The position numbers were made by a program, and so were the translations under genes. Below the pieces are notes generated by a model that made no database searches, was not told the origin of the DNA, and worked only from the letters and a program-made list of their open reading frames with translations. A stretch of DNA of 13,249 nucleotides from Ruminococcaceae bacterium UBA5391 (lineage in GTDB: Bacteria > Bacillota > Clostridia > Oscillospirales > Acutalibacteraceae), in contig DHOL01000032.1 of assembly GCA_002410755.1 (NCBI GenBank), positions 24,221 to 37,469 on the forward strand, read 5' to 3'. Numbering within the stretch: position 1 is the first letter of the stretch; every line of letters starts with the position of its first letter. Positions 5,995 to 12,823 of this stretch are shown here, in pieces.

Positions 5995-6220
5995 ATGGTT
6001 TAGAGCCAGGCAGAGTGGGGACGAAATAGCGGCAAAGCAGAGTATTGCCATCCTGACAGCACAGTTTAATCAGTATGGCGGGGAGCGGTATCTGATTGAC
6101 CTTGCAGGGCTCCTTCAAAAACTCGGCTATGCCGCTGAAGCAACCCGGCTGTTTTTTTATTCCTTTCGTTTTTCAGGGAAAAACTGTTCGTTCGGGAATT
6201 CCATCTCGCTAAACAACTGA
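5995..6220 (+). pseudogene. Remnant of a second glycosyltransferase (N-terminal fragment)
   Basis: Directly after the GT4 gene, AAGGGAGAAGG (5976-5986) precedes an ATG (5995) that reads only two codons before TAG. In a different frame, from 6041, the sequence reads SIAILTAQFNQYGGERYLID followed by LAGLLQKLGY. This strongly resembles the start of GT4 enzymes (beta strand, GG-ER loop, first helix). Similarity stops near 6115, where a T-rich hairpin region begins, and the frame closes at 6218. The likely history is a second glycosyltransferase gene in the same operon that suffered a frameshift near its start and lost about 300 C-terminal codons. No usable start codon serves the fragment's frame. 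Confidence 0.6.
6131..6158 (+). terminator. Weak hairpin with T-run, possible terminator of the glycosyltransferase unit
   Basis: GCCG (6131-6134) can pair with CGGC (6146-6149) and is followed by TG and seven T residues (6152-6158). On the opposite strand CGGC-ATA-GCCG is followed by AGTTTTTG, so the cysteine-rich gene could use the same area. Stems of only four pairs make both weak. Confidence 0.35.
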
Positions 6221-7059
6221 TACGGATCTTCCGAGCAGGAGATGCGTTCTGCTGGTTTCTGGCAGGGTTTTGACTGCACTTCCCGGCAGACAGGGCGGAT
6301 GAGCTTTACGATACCTCCCAGGCAGATTTCAATATAAATGAAAAAGTATGGTTCACAGTATGGGCTATGGGAAGGATCACGACAGTCACAACTTGGCAGG
6401 CAGATGGGACGGACGTTAAGAGCAAAGCTGTCTGGATTATCCCCTGTGCAGGACGGATCAATCAATTTCACTTTGCCGGGATAGGCGATTGCCTGAATCA
6501 GAAAGTATGGATCCTTGGAGCCGTGCCCATTGCAGAGCAGGTTGGAAAAAACCTGTGCGGATGGTTTTTCTCCACCGTAAAGCAGTACTTGCTTTTTCAG
6601 ACATATTCCTGCTTCAATCCAGAATTTTCCGTCCTTCTTTTTTCCAATTTCGTCGGTAGTGGTTGGGCAGCAGACTATTTTTAAAGGCCGCATATTCGCG
6701 TCAAACAGTTGCAGGGCAAAATCAAAATAGAATACAATATCGGCATTCCAATAACCCCTTTTCATCGGTGAGGGGCAGACATTTACAATTTCAGCGCCGG
6801 TCAGACAAAAGCTGTCCTTTACGGCTTTAATGCAGGCGGTAAACTGAGGTGCAGGAATCGGGCAGCCCGGAAGGATAGTCCTCGCAAGACTTGCATCCTC
6901 ATCGCATGGGGATAAAATCTTGTACTCGCAGTTTTCCCGCGAAATAACAGGCCCTAATTCCTGGCATTCCTGAATTTTGCACTGGTCGAATATCTTTAAC
7001 ACAATCATGTTTTGCAGATTATTACAGTCCGGAACATGATTCGCTTTCTCCGGCTCCAT
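6157..7059 (-). CDS. Cysteine-rich protein of unknown function, possible spore-envelope protein
   Basis: The 300-residue product has 22 cysteines spread along its length, including CCP, CLPSCDCRD and single Cys-Pro or Cys-x spacings. It has many aromatic residues and prolines, and no signal peptide or membrane segment. I do not recognise a named domain. Beta-strand-like repeats such as GYWNADIVFYFDFALQLFDA suggest a beta-rich structural protein. The ATG at 7059 is chosen because GGGGGGAG lies four bases upstream. An upstream TTG at 7116 would add 19 residues without a Shine-Dalgarno. A sigma-K-type promoter element lies at 7099-7126. High cysteine content plus a mother-cell-type promoter would suit a disulfide-crosslinked coat or exosporium protein, but a metal-binding role is equally open. 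The gene is monocistronic on minus, with remnants on both sides. Confidence 0.7.
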   Translation of the reverse strand: MEPEKANHVPDCNNLQNMIVLKIFDQCKIQECQELGPVISRENCEYKILSPCDEDASLARTILPGCPIPAPQFTACIKAVKDSFCLTGAEIVNVCPSPMKRGYWNADIVFYFDFALQLFDANMRPLKIVCCPTTTDEIGKKKDGKFWIEAGICLKKQVLLYGGEKPSAQVFSNLLCNGHGSKDPYFLIQAIAYPGKVKLIDPSCTGDNPDSFALNVRPICLPSCDCRDPSHSPYCEPYFFIYIEICLGGIVKLIRPVCREVQSKPCQKPAERISCSEDPYQLFSEMEFPNEQFFPEKRKE

Positions 7060-7098
7060 TGCGCTCCCCCCAAAATCGTGAATGTTATCTTTCTGCAA

Positions 7099-7126
7099 TA
7101 TAGTATGTTCTTCCAAATAAAACGTT
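7099..7126 (-). promoter_or_regulatory. Candidate sporulation promoter (sigma-K/G-like) of the cysteine-rich gene
   Basis: On the minus strand CATACTATA (7099-7107) fits the sigma-K -10 CATAnnnTA and also contains the sigma-G form CATACTA. AACG (7123-7126) supplies the AC of a sigma-K -35 element with 16 bases between C and C. The predicted start near 7092 gives a 5' leader of about 33 nt with a good Shine-Dalgarno. Which sporulation sigma factor would be used cannot be settled from the sequence. Confidence 0.45.
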
Positions 7127-7184
7127 CTTGTCTGTGCGGTGTGCTGCTGCCAGTATTATTGGGCAGGACGCAGGTATAGCCAAC

Positions 7185-7313
7185 ATGGAGCCAGACATGG
7201 ACTTTTTCATTGGTTTTGTCGGAAGAAATAAAGAATCCTGGCAAGTTTATGATTATATGGAATTACCATGGCGAAAGATGTATGATAATATGAAGTTTAA
7301 GCAATTCAAATGA
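7185..7313 (+). pseudogene. Possible N-terminal fragment of a SAM-dependent methyltransferase
   Basis: A 42-codon open frame reads, near its end, VYDYMELPWRKMYDNMKFKQ. This resembles the segment YDYMxxPWGKxxYxxxFxQL found just before the SAM-binding glycine motif of some clostridial class I methyltransferases. The frame stops at that point, and the glycine-rich DFGSGFG motif never appears, so no enzyme could be made. There is no clear Shine-Dalgarno. It may be a decayed gene end or a chance resemblance. It occupies the leader of the two-component operon. Confidence 0.3.
7263..7291 (+). promoter_or_regulatory. Candidate promoter of the two-component/ABC operon
   Basis: TTACCA (7263-7268), a 17-base spacer and TAATAT (7286-7291) give four of six matches in each hexamer. 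The predicted start near 7298 leaves a leader of about 40 nt before the response regulator. It is a modest match and the only reasonable candidate I see upstream. Confidence 0.35.
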
Positions 7314-7336
7314 ATTTTTGAGTTCGGAGGCTTTTT

Positions 7337-8005
7337 ATGAAGCGGATTTTGTTGGTGGAAGATGACCCCGACCTTGCCGCCGGACTGCTGTTTGCCTTAA
7401 AAGAAGAAGGCTATGAAACAAAACATGCGGCAAATAAAAGGGAAGCCTGTAATCTTTTAAATGAACCGTTTGACCTGGCTGTGCTTGATGTTATGCTGCC
7501 GGATGGCAGTGGGTTTGACCTTTGCCGCGAAATCCGGCAGCGTTCAGATATGCCTATTCTGTTTTTGACTTCGCGTGATGATGAACTGGATATTGTCAAG
7601 GGACTGGATGGGGGTGGGGATGACTATGTCACAAAACCTTTTCAGCTCCATGTGTTGCTTTCCCGGATTAAGGCACTGTTGCGGCGGTCGGGTACAGAAA
7701 CGCCTGCACAGCTTGGAAATGTTCGCCTGGATCTCGAGAAAGGGCGTGCTTATGTTGGCTCTGCCGAACTACTGCTGACTTCCACTGAGTACCGGCTGCT
7801 GTCAATGCTGGTTAGCCACGCAGGCCGGATCCTTCAGCGCGGGCAGATCCTTAGTTCCCTTTGGGACTGCCGGGGAGAGTATATTGATGACAATACACTG
7901 TCCGTGCATATCCGACATCTGCGGGAAAAACTTACAGCAGCCGAAAGCACGGCAGTTATTGTGACAGTTCGCGGACTTGGTTACCGGATGGAGATGAAAT
8001 CATGA
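7337..8005 (+). CDS. OmpR/PhoB-family response regulator
   Basis: The 222-residue product has a receiver domain (about 1-118) and a winged-helix DNA-binding domain (about 128-220). The acidic pair Asp9/Asp10, phospho-acceptor Asp51 (AVLDVMLPDG), Thr78 and Lys100 (TKPF) are all in place. The usual GLDxGADDY segment reads GLDGGGDDY, with Gly94 replacing Ala. The C-terminal domain shows LTSTEYRLLSML, a turn region ending SLWD, and VHIRHLREKL followed by TVRGLGYRME. GGAGG (7326-7330) lies six bases before the ATG. The gene overlaps the kinase by ATGA, so the pair is translated together. It probably regulates the ABC genes behind it, and perhaps its own operon. Confidence 0.95.
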   Translation: MKRILLVEDDPDLAAGLLFALKEEGYETKHAANKREACNLLNEPFDLAVLDVMLPDGSGFDLCREIRQRSDMPILFLTSRDDELDIVKGLDGGGDDYVTKPFQLHVLLSRIKALLRRSGTETPAQLGNVRLDLEKGRAYVGSAELLLTSTEYRLLSMLVSHAGRILQRGQILSSLWDCRGEYIDDNTLSVHIRHLREKLTAAESTAVIVTVRGLGYRMEMKS

Positions 8006-9264
8006 CTGCCTTTTGGAAGGATAAGCAGGCCCGTATGGCCGTGCTACTCCTTACCGTTGCCTTTGCAGTGCTCACTGCTGTCGGATATTTTCTGCTTTGC
8101 CAAAACAGCACTCAGACTGCCCGGGGCCTGCTGCGGCAGGACATTGCACTCGCAGGAGGCATGGAACGCGGGAAATCCGTGCAGGAATTATCTATTTTTA
8201 CTGGAAAAATCGATGAGCAGGACCTTGCCGCTGGGAACCGTCTGCTTTCCCCTTACGGGTATAGTGAGAATACCCCGCCCGCTGTCAGCCGTTATTATGG
8301 GAACCTGTTCCATGTGCAGGCTACTTTGTTTTTTGCTTGTGCCGCTCTGCTGTATCTGACGGCCCTTTTCCTGCTTCTTGCTTATTTTGCACATTCCGAC
8401 CGGGGCCTGCGCGCTTTGGCTAGACATGTAGAGGCGGGAAATCTTTCGCAGGAAAATGGACTTATCCTTGGCGAAAGCGGTTTTGATGTGCTCCGTAGCG
8501 CCATCATTTCGCTGGGAAAGGGGACAAGTTTCCGCACTCAGGCACTCCAAAAAGATAAGGAATATCTCCGCGATCTGCTGTCGGATATATCCCACCAGAT
8601 GAAAACGCCGATTGCTGCCCTGAGCATGTACCATGAGCTGCTGGCGGAACCGGGCCTGAGTACAGAAAAGCGAAATGAATTTTTAAAATGTAGCCAAAAA
8701 CAGGTGGAACGCACCAACTGGCTGGTGCAGAGCCTGCTGAAAATGGCCCGCCTGGAAGCCGGTTCGGTCATGATGAACCGAAAACCGGCTTACCTTTTGG
8801 ACACGGTAGAGCTGGCCGCTGCGCCATTCCGGGAACCTGCTGTCCAGAAGGGTGTAGAGCTTGCGGTCCAGGTTCCGGCCGAAATCCGTTTTTCCCATGA
8901 CGCAGACTGGGTAGCGGAAGCGGTAGGCAACCTGATTAAAAACGCGCTGGAGCACACTCATTCCGGCGGCCATATCCTTGTTGCAGCGGATGAGACACCG
9001 CTCTCAGTCGAACTGTGTGTAAAAGACGATGGCGAAGGCGTGGCGAGCGAAGAAATTCCTCATGCCTTTGAACGCTTTTATCGGAAGGACAGGAAAAAGG
9101 ACAGCGCTGGCGCAGGAATCGGCCTTTCCCTTGCCAAAGAGATTATTGAGAAAAATGGCGGAGATATCTTTTTGCAGAGCAGTCTGGGAAAAGGCAGCAT
9201 TTTCACGGTTACTTTTTTAAAAGGATGGCATTCGTCTGATGGCGTGAACCTTAAGAAATCTTAA
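8002..9264 (+). CDS. Membrane sensor histidine kinase
   Basis: The 420-residue product is the cognate sensor of the regulator encoded just before it. It has two membrane helices (about 12-32 and 107-129) enclosing an extracellular segment of about 75 residues, then a linker and HAMP-like stretch. The H-box is DISHQMKTPIAAL with phospho-acceptor His198. The ATPase domain has an N-box (GNLIKNALEH), G1 (VKDDGEGV), F-box (HAFERFYRKD) and G2 (GAGIGLSLAK). The order and spacing are complete, so it should be active. The extracellular segment is larger than in the intramembrane-sensing BceS type, so sensing may be direct rather than purely through the transporter. GGAG (7990-7993) lies eight bases before the start. 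The stop codon lies inside the CTTAAGA repeat. Confidence 0.94.
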   Translation: MTAFWKDKQARMAVLLLTVAFAVLTAVGYFLLCQNSTQTARGLLRQDIALAGGMERGKSVQELSIFTGKIDEQDLAAGNRLLSPYGYSENTPPAVSRYYGNLFHVQATLFFACAALLYLTALFLLLAYFAHSDRGLRALARHVEAGNLSQENGLILGESGFDVLRSAIISLGKGTSFRTQALQKDKEYLRDLLSDISHQMKTPIAALSMYHELLAEPGLSTEKRNEFLKCSQKQVERTNWLVQSLLKMARLEAGSVMMNRKPAYLLDTVELAAAPFREPAVQKGVELAVQVPAEIRFSHDADWVAEAVGNLIKNALEHTHSGGHILVAADETPLSVELCVKDDGEGVASEEIPHAFERFYRKDRKKDSAGAGIGLSLAKEIIEKNGGDIFLQSSLGKGSIFTVTFLKGWHSSDGVNLKKS

Positions 9265-9272
9265 GATAAAAT
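9250..9272 (+). promoter_or_regulatory. CTTAAGA direct repeat, putative response-regulator operator
   Basis: CTTAAGA occurs at 9250-9256 and again at 9260-9266, starts 10 bp apart, one helical turn, as expected for tandem binding of an OmpR/PhoB-type dimer. The 16 bases from 9250 to 9265 can also be read as an inverted repeat, since CTTAAG is itself palindromic. The second copy runs into TAAAAT (9267-9272), five of six matches to a -10 box. The site overlaps the kinase stop codon and lies about 65-85 bases before the ABC ATPase start. It would let the regulator control the transporter separately from its own genes. Whether it activates or represses cannot be told. Confidence 0.45.
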
Positions 9273-9335
9273 TCACCTGAAATAAAGACTGACATGAGAA
9301 AATAGTCCTGACAGAAGAAAGAAAGGGGATTTCTC

Positions 9336-10016
9336 ATGAGTGTTATTGAAGCGCATGAGCTATGCAAAGTCTATGGCAAAGGTGAAACCGCCGTGCACGC
9401 GCTCAGAAACGTTAATTTTCAGGCAGAGCAGGGGGAATTTGTCGCAGTAACAGGGCCTTCCGGCAGCGGCAAATCCACGCTGCTGCATCTGCTTGGTGGC
9501 GTAGACCTTCCAACTTCCGGCACAGTGTGGATTGAAGGGCAGGACATCTACCGCAAAAAGGAAAAGGAACTTGCCGCTTTCCGGAGGCGCCGAATTGGGT
9601 TCGTTTTTCAGTTTTACAACTTAATCCCTGTCCTGACGGCGGAGGAAAACATCCGCGTCCCACTGATGCTGGATGGGCAGCCGGTCGATGAGACATTTCT
9701 GAATGAGTTGCTTCATGCTCTCGGCCTTTCGGAGCGCCGGAACCACCTGCCCAGCCAGCTTTCCGGAGGACAGCAGCAGCGGGTTGCCATCGGGCGGGCA
9801 ATTATCCATAAACCTTCCATTGTATTTGCCGATGAGCCGACTGGAAACCTGGATACCCAGAACAGTCGGGAAATTCTAGCCCTCCTCAAAAGTTCGGTGA
9901 GGAAATACGGACAAACGCTGATCCTGATTACCCATGATCCTTCGGTGGCCGCACAGGCTGACCGGGTCGTTATGATGCAGGACGGCCGCATCACCGGGGG
10001 AGGAAAGCTCAAATGA
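9336..10016 (+). CDS. ABC transporter ATP-binding protein (MacB/LolD type)
   Basis: The 226-residue product is the ATPase of a FtsX-type exporter, working as a dimer on the inner face of the membrane. Walker A is GPSGSGKST (40-48), the Q-loop contains Gln92 (FVFQFYNLIP), the signature is LSGGQQQR (142-149), Walker B with the catalytic Glu is IVFADE (162-167), the D-loop is GNLD, and the H-loop is His200. FYNLIPVLTAEENI is typical of the MacB/LolD/BceA family. AAGGGGA (9323-9329) lies six bases before the ATG. The permease gene overlaps its stop by ATGA, so the two subunits are made together. It is preceded by the two-component pair and a candidate operator. Confidence 0.95.
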   Translation: MSVIEAHELCKVYGKGETAVHALRNVNFQAEQGEFVAVTGPSGSGKSTLLHLLGGVDLPTSGTVWIEGQDIYRKKEKELAAFRRRRIGFVFQFYNLIPVLTAEENIRVPLMLDGQPVDETFLNELLHALGLSERRNHLPSQLSGGQQQRVAIGRAIIHKPSIVFADEPTGNLDTQNSREILALLKSSVRKYGQTLILITHDPSVAAQADRVVMMQDGRITGGGKLK

Positions 10017-12658
10017 ACATTTTCTCTCTTGCAAAGAGGTATCTTCACGTCCAGAGGCGGCGCACTGTCCTGACCATCGTAGGAGTGGCGCTGGCAATTG
10101 CACTGGTTGCCGGGACGGGACTCCTGATTTCAAGCTTCCTGAACATGAGGCTAAAACAGGCCACAGTGGAAAGCGGCAGCTGGCATTATCAAATAGATGG
10201 TGCCGATACCCTGGCGCTGGCCAACAGATTGAAAAGTAATGTTTTATTCCAGAAGGCCGGGATTGAGGCGAAAGATACCGTATTGAAAATCGGCGAAAAA
10301 GGCAGGGCGAGCGAAACAATTCCACTGTACGAATTTGACTCGGCAGCGCTTTCCATGATGCCGGATACCATTACACAGGGGAGGTTCCCCAAAAACGGCA
10401 GGGAAGTTATGCTTTCCACTTCGGCCAAGGCTCTGTTCTCTCATGTTGCCATAGGGGATACCATTACGCTTCCCTGTGGGACCCTTGTCCCGGATGGTGC
10501 GTCGGGAGGCTCTGATGGTTCCGCAGACAGCACAATTTTTACTGCACAGAATAACGGCACTTTTTCAGAGAAAAGCAAACGGACTTTTACAGTTGTCGGC
10601 TTTTTCCGCAAAGGATTGTATGAGTATCAAAATATTGAATCTGCCGTTACGCTGAACCCTGTCGGTGAACATACCTACAGCGTTTATGCACAGGTCAAGT
10701 CGGGACTGAATTTCCCAGCTTCCGCGAAAAAGGCGGCGGCAGACTGCGGAATTGGGAAGACAAATGTCCATGAAAATGGGATTGTAGAATGGATGGGGAA
10801 GTCCGTCTCAACGAAAGTAAAAACAGCCGTTATCACGACGTTCCTGATTTTAGCCGCCATTATCCTGGCCATCACGGCTCTGGTAATCCGGAATTCGTTT
10901 GCCATGTCGGTCGCGGACGAAATCAGCGAGATTGGTACGCTGCGCTGCCTGGGTGCTGCGCCGGCCCATATTCGCGGGCTGATTCTGTCGGAAGGGTTGT
11001 GTATCTGGTGCATTGCATTGCCATTTGGCCTTTTGGCAGGAACCGGGGCAATGGCCCTTGTTATTCAAATAGTTCGTTCGATTGATCCGAGTGAATTTCA
11101 GTTTTTTTCCTTTTTGCCAGCCATATGGCCGTATTTGCTGGCGGCTGTGCTCAGCCTGGTTGCCGTTTTGCTTTCCGCTTTTGGGCCTGTGCACGCAGCA
11201 ATGCGTATACCAATGGTGGAAGCTGTGCGCGGGAACGCTATCTATCAGGACAGCGGAATCCGCCGGAACCGGAAGGGCCGCCTGCTTGGAAAACTGTTCG
11301 GATTTCCAGGCATGCTTGCTGCGAAAAACATTCGCCGTAATCCAAAGCGTTTCCGTACAACCGTCCTTTCGGTTGTGGTAAGTGCGATCCTGTTTATTAC
11401 CATAGGCGGGTTTGCGCTATCCATTGGAAACACCTTACAGACAGCTTGGCGGCAAAGCGGGGGTATGGACTGTGAACTTTCGACCGGAACAGGACTTTCA
11501 ACCGGAACAGCTGGAACAACAGACACGGTGCAAGCCCTTGACGAGACAGAAAAAAAGATACGGGGGATGGCCGGCATTGCGGCTGTGCAGCGTACGCCCG
11601 TTTATTTTATGAGCCTGCAGGTTCCCCTTAGCCGTGTACCTCAGGGCTATCTGGAACTTTATCGGGAATTTAGTGAGAACAGCGCAAAAAGCGAAACGTC
11701 TTCCGGAAAAATTAATCAGCAGTTATGGATGCTGGAAGTCAGCCGGGAAAACTATTCCACCCTGCATTTTCAGGGGAAAGCGCCCACCTATGATGAGCTG
11801 AAACAAAGCGGCGGCGCGCTTCTATGCCAGACCAGCGCTCTGTTTTCTTCCGGCGGCCGGTTTGCCAGCGCAGCCTTTGCCAATTACCGTTCCGGTGAAG
11901 TGCTTTCCGTTGACCAGACGGTCAGCCCAACAGAAGGGAAAAGTGAAACCGAAACTTTTCAGGTCAAGGTTGCGGGGCTTCTGTCGGAGCTTCCATGGTT
12001 TTCCGAACAGGTTGATGGCGGTGTGCTGGTATTCCCGGAAGGAGGCACAGAACGCTTTCATACTGAGGCAGTAAAAAAGGCTGCTGCCGAGCACGAGACA
12101 ATGGACTCTGAGATTTCCCTTGCAATTCGTTACGCCAAAGGGGCTGAAAAGCAGGTGGATGAACAAATACGGCAGATGATGCCGGCTATCTATAAAAATG
12201 GCCTTGGGTTTCATGATGTCTATCAGTCTACCATCAACATGAAGAACAGTTATCTTGTGATGTTAATTTTTATCGGCGGGTTTACTTTAATTGTAATTCT
12301 GATTTCCTGCATCAATCTGTTTAACACCGTCCATGCCAATCTCCAGACACGCAGGCGTGAAATTGCCATGACGCGCGCGATAGGTATGAACCAGTCGCAG
12401 CTGCGGCGGATGCTGCTTCTCGAATGCTCGCTTTACGGCATTATCGGCACTTTATGGGGGACCGTGATTGGCCTGCCGCTTCAATTCCTGCTTCTAAAAG
12501 CTTTCCACACTATAATTTCTGCTAATATGCAGGCTCCGCTCCTGATGGCGCTACTTGCCCTCCTGATTACTTCCGGCATTGGAATCCTTGCGGGCATGTC
12601 TTCCATCCGGCGGATGGTCAAGGAGCCAATCGTTGAGGAGATTCGGGCGGAAGAATAA
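10013..12658 (+). CDS. FtsX-type ABC permease with duplicated core
   Basis: The 881-residue membrane subunit consists of two similar halves. The first has a helix at about 18-43, an external domain of roughly 225 residues, then three helices (about 270-295, 322-350, 363-393). The second has a helix at about 446-472, an external domain of about 270 residues, then three helices (about 746-772, 800-830, 840-865). Each half has a FtsX-like stretch after its second helix (EISEIGTLRCLGA and RREIAMTRAIGM), the coupling region that contacts the ATPase. This eight-helix plan differs from the ten-helix BceB plan with one external domain. A strong GGGGGAGGAA lies seven bases before the ATG. With the ATPase it probably forms a mechanotransmission-type pump for peptides, lipids or drugs, with substrate unknown. 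Confidence 0.9.
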   Translation: MNIFSLAKRYLHVQRRRTVLTIVGVALAIALVAGTGLLISSFLNMRLKQATVESGSWHYQIDGADTLALANRLKSNVLFQKAGIEAKDTVLKIGEKGRASETIPLYEFDSAALSMMPDTITQGRFPKNGREVMLSTSAKALFSHVAIGDTITLPCGTLVPDGASGGSDGSADSTIFTAQNNGTFSEKSKRTFTVVGFFRKGLYEYQNIESAVTLNPVGEHTYSVYAQVKSGLNFPASAKKAAADCGIGKTNVHENGIVEWMGKSVSTKVKTAVITTFLILAAIILAITALVIRNSFAMSVADEISEIGTLRCLGAAPAHIRGLILSEGLCIWCIALPFGLLAGTGAMALVIQIVRSIDPSEFQFFSFLPAIWPYLLAAVLSLVAVLLSAFGPVHAAMRIPMVEAVRGNAIYQDSGIRRNRKGRLLGKLFGFPGMLAAKNIRRNPKRFRTTVLSVVVSAILFITIGGFALSIGNTLQTAWRQSGGMDCELSTGTGLSTGTAGTTDTVQALDETEKKIRGMAGIAAVQRTPVYFMSLQVPLSRVPQGYLELYREFSENSAKSETSSGKINQQLWMLEVSRENYSTLHFQGKAPTYDELKQSGGALLCQTSALFSSGGRFASAAFANYRSGEVLSVDQTVSPTEGKSETETFQVKVAGLLSELPWFSEQVDGGVLVFPEGGTERFHTEAVKKAAAEHETMDSEISLAIRYAKGAEKQVDEQIRQMMPAIYKNGLGFHDVYQSTINMKNSYLVMLIFIGGFTLIVILISCINLFNTVHANLQTRRREIAMTRAIGMNQSQLRRMLLLECSLYGIIGTLWGTVIGLPLQFLLLKAFHTIISANMQAPLLMALLALLITSGIGILAGMSSIRRMVKEPIVEEIRAEE

Positions 12659-12740
12659 ATTTAGAACACGCCAGGATGTATGCCGGCTATACCTGTAAAA
12701 AAGCGGAAAGCAAAAGTGAACCGTATTTTTCTAAAAGCAG

Positions 12741-12770
12741 TTGCAATCCTATCATACGGGTGTATATAAT
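12741..12770 (+). promoter_or_regulatory. Promoter of nfnA
   Basis: A perfect -10 TATAAT (12765-12770) follows, after 18 bases, TTGCAA (12741-12746), four of six matches to the -35 consensus. The predicted start near 12777 leaves a leader of about 47 nt. The 165-bp gap after the permease contains no other gene, so nfnA is a separate unit. Confidence 0.6.
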
Positions 12771-12823
12771 AAAAAGACATGTTTTCTTTTACTTTCCCAC
12801 TTTTCTACAGAGGAAGTGTAAAA

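Noticed and set aside
5582..6118. Minus-strand open frame of 178 codons
   Set aside because: It lies opposite the conserved C-terminal domain of the GT4 gene and the GT remnant, and its sequence is irregular with no recognisable motif.
7060..7116. Longer form of the cysteine-rich protein from TTG at 7116
   Set aside because: A TTG start without Shine-Dalgarno is less likely than the ATG at 7059 preceded by GGGGGGAG. The longer form would also start too near the predicted promoter -10 element.
9412..9801. Minus-strand open frame of 129 codons
   Set aside because: It is a shadow of the ABC ATPase gene, which has every nucleotide-binding motif in the plus frame.
12672..12695. Hairpin after the permease gene as a terminator
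   Set aside because: CAGG-TGTA can pair with TATA-CCTG with one bulged base, but no U-tract follows and one pair is G-U, so I could not support a terminator call.
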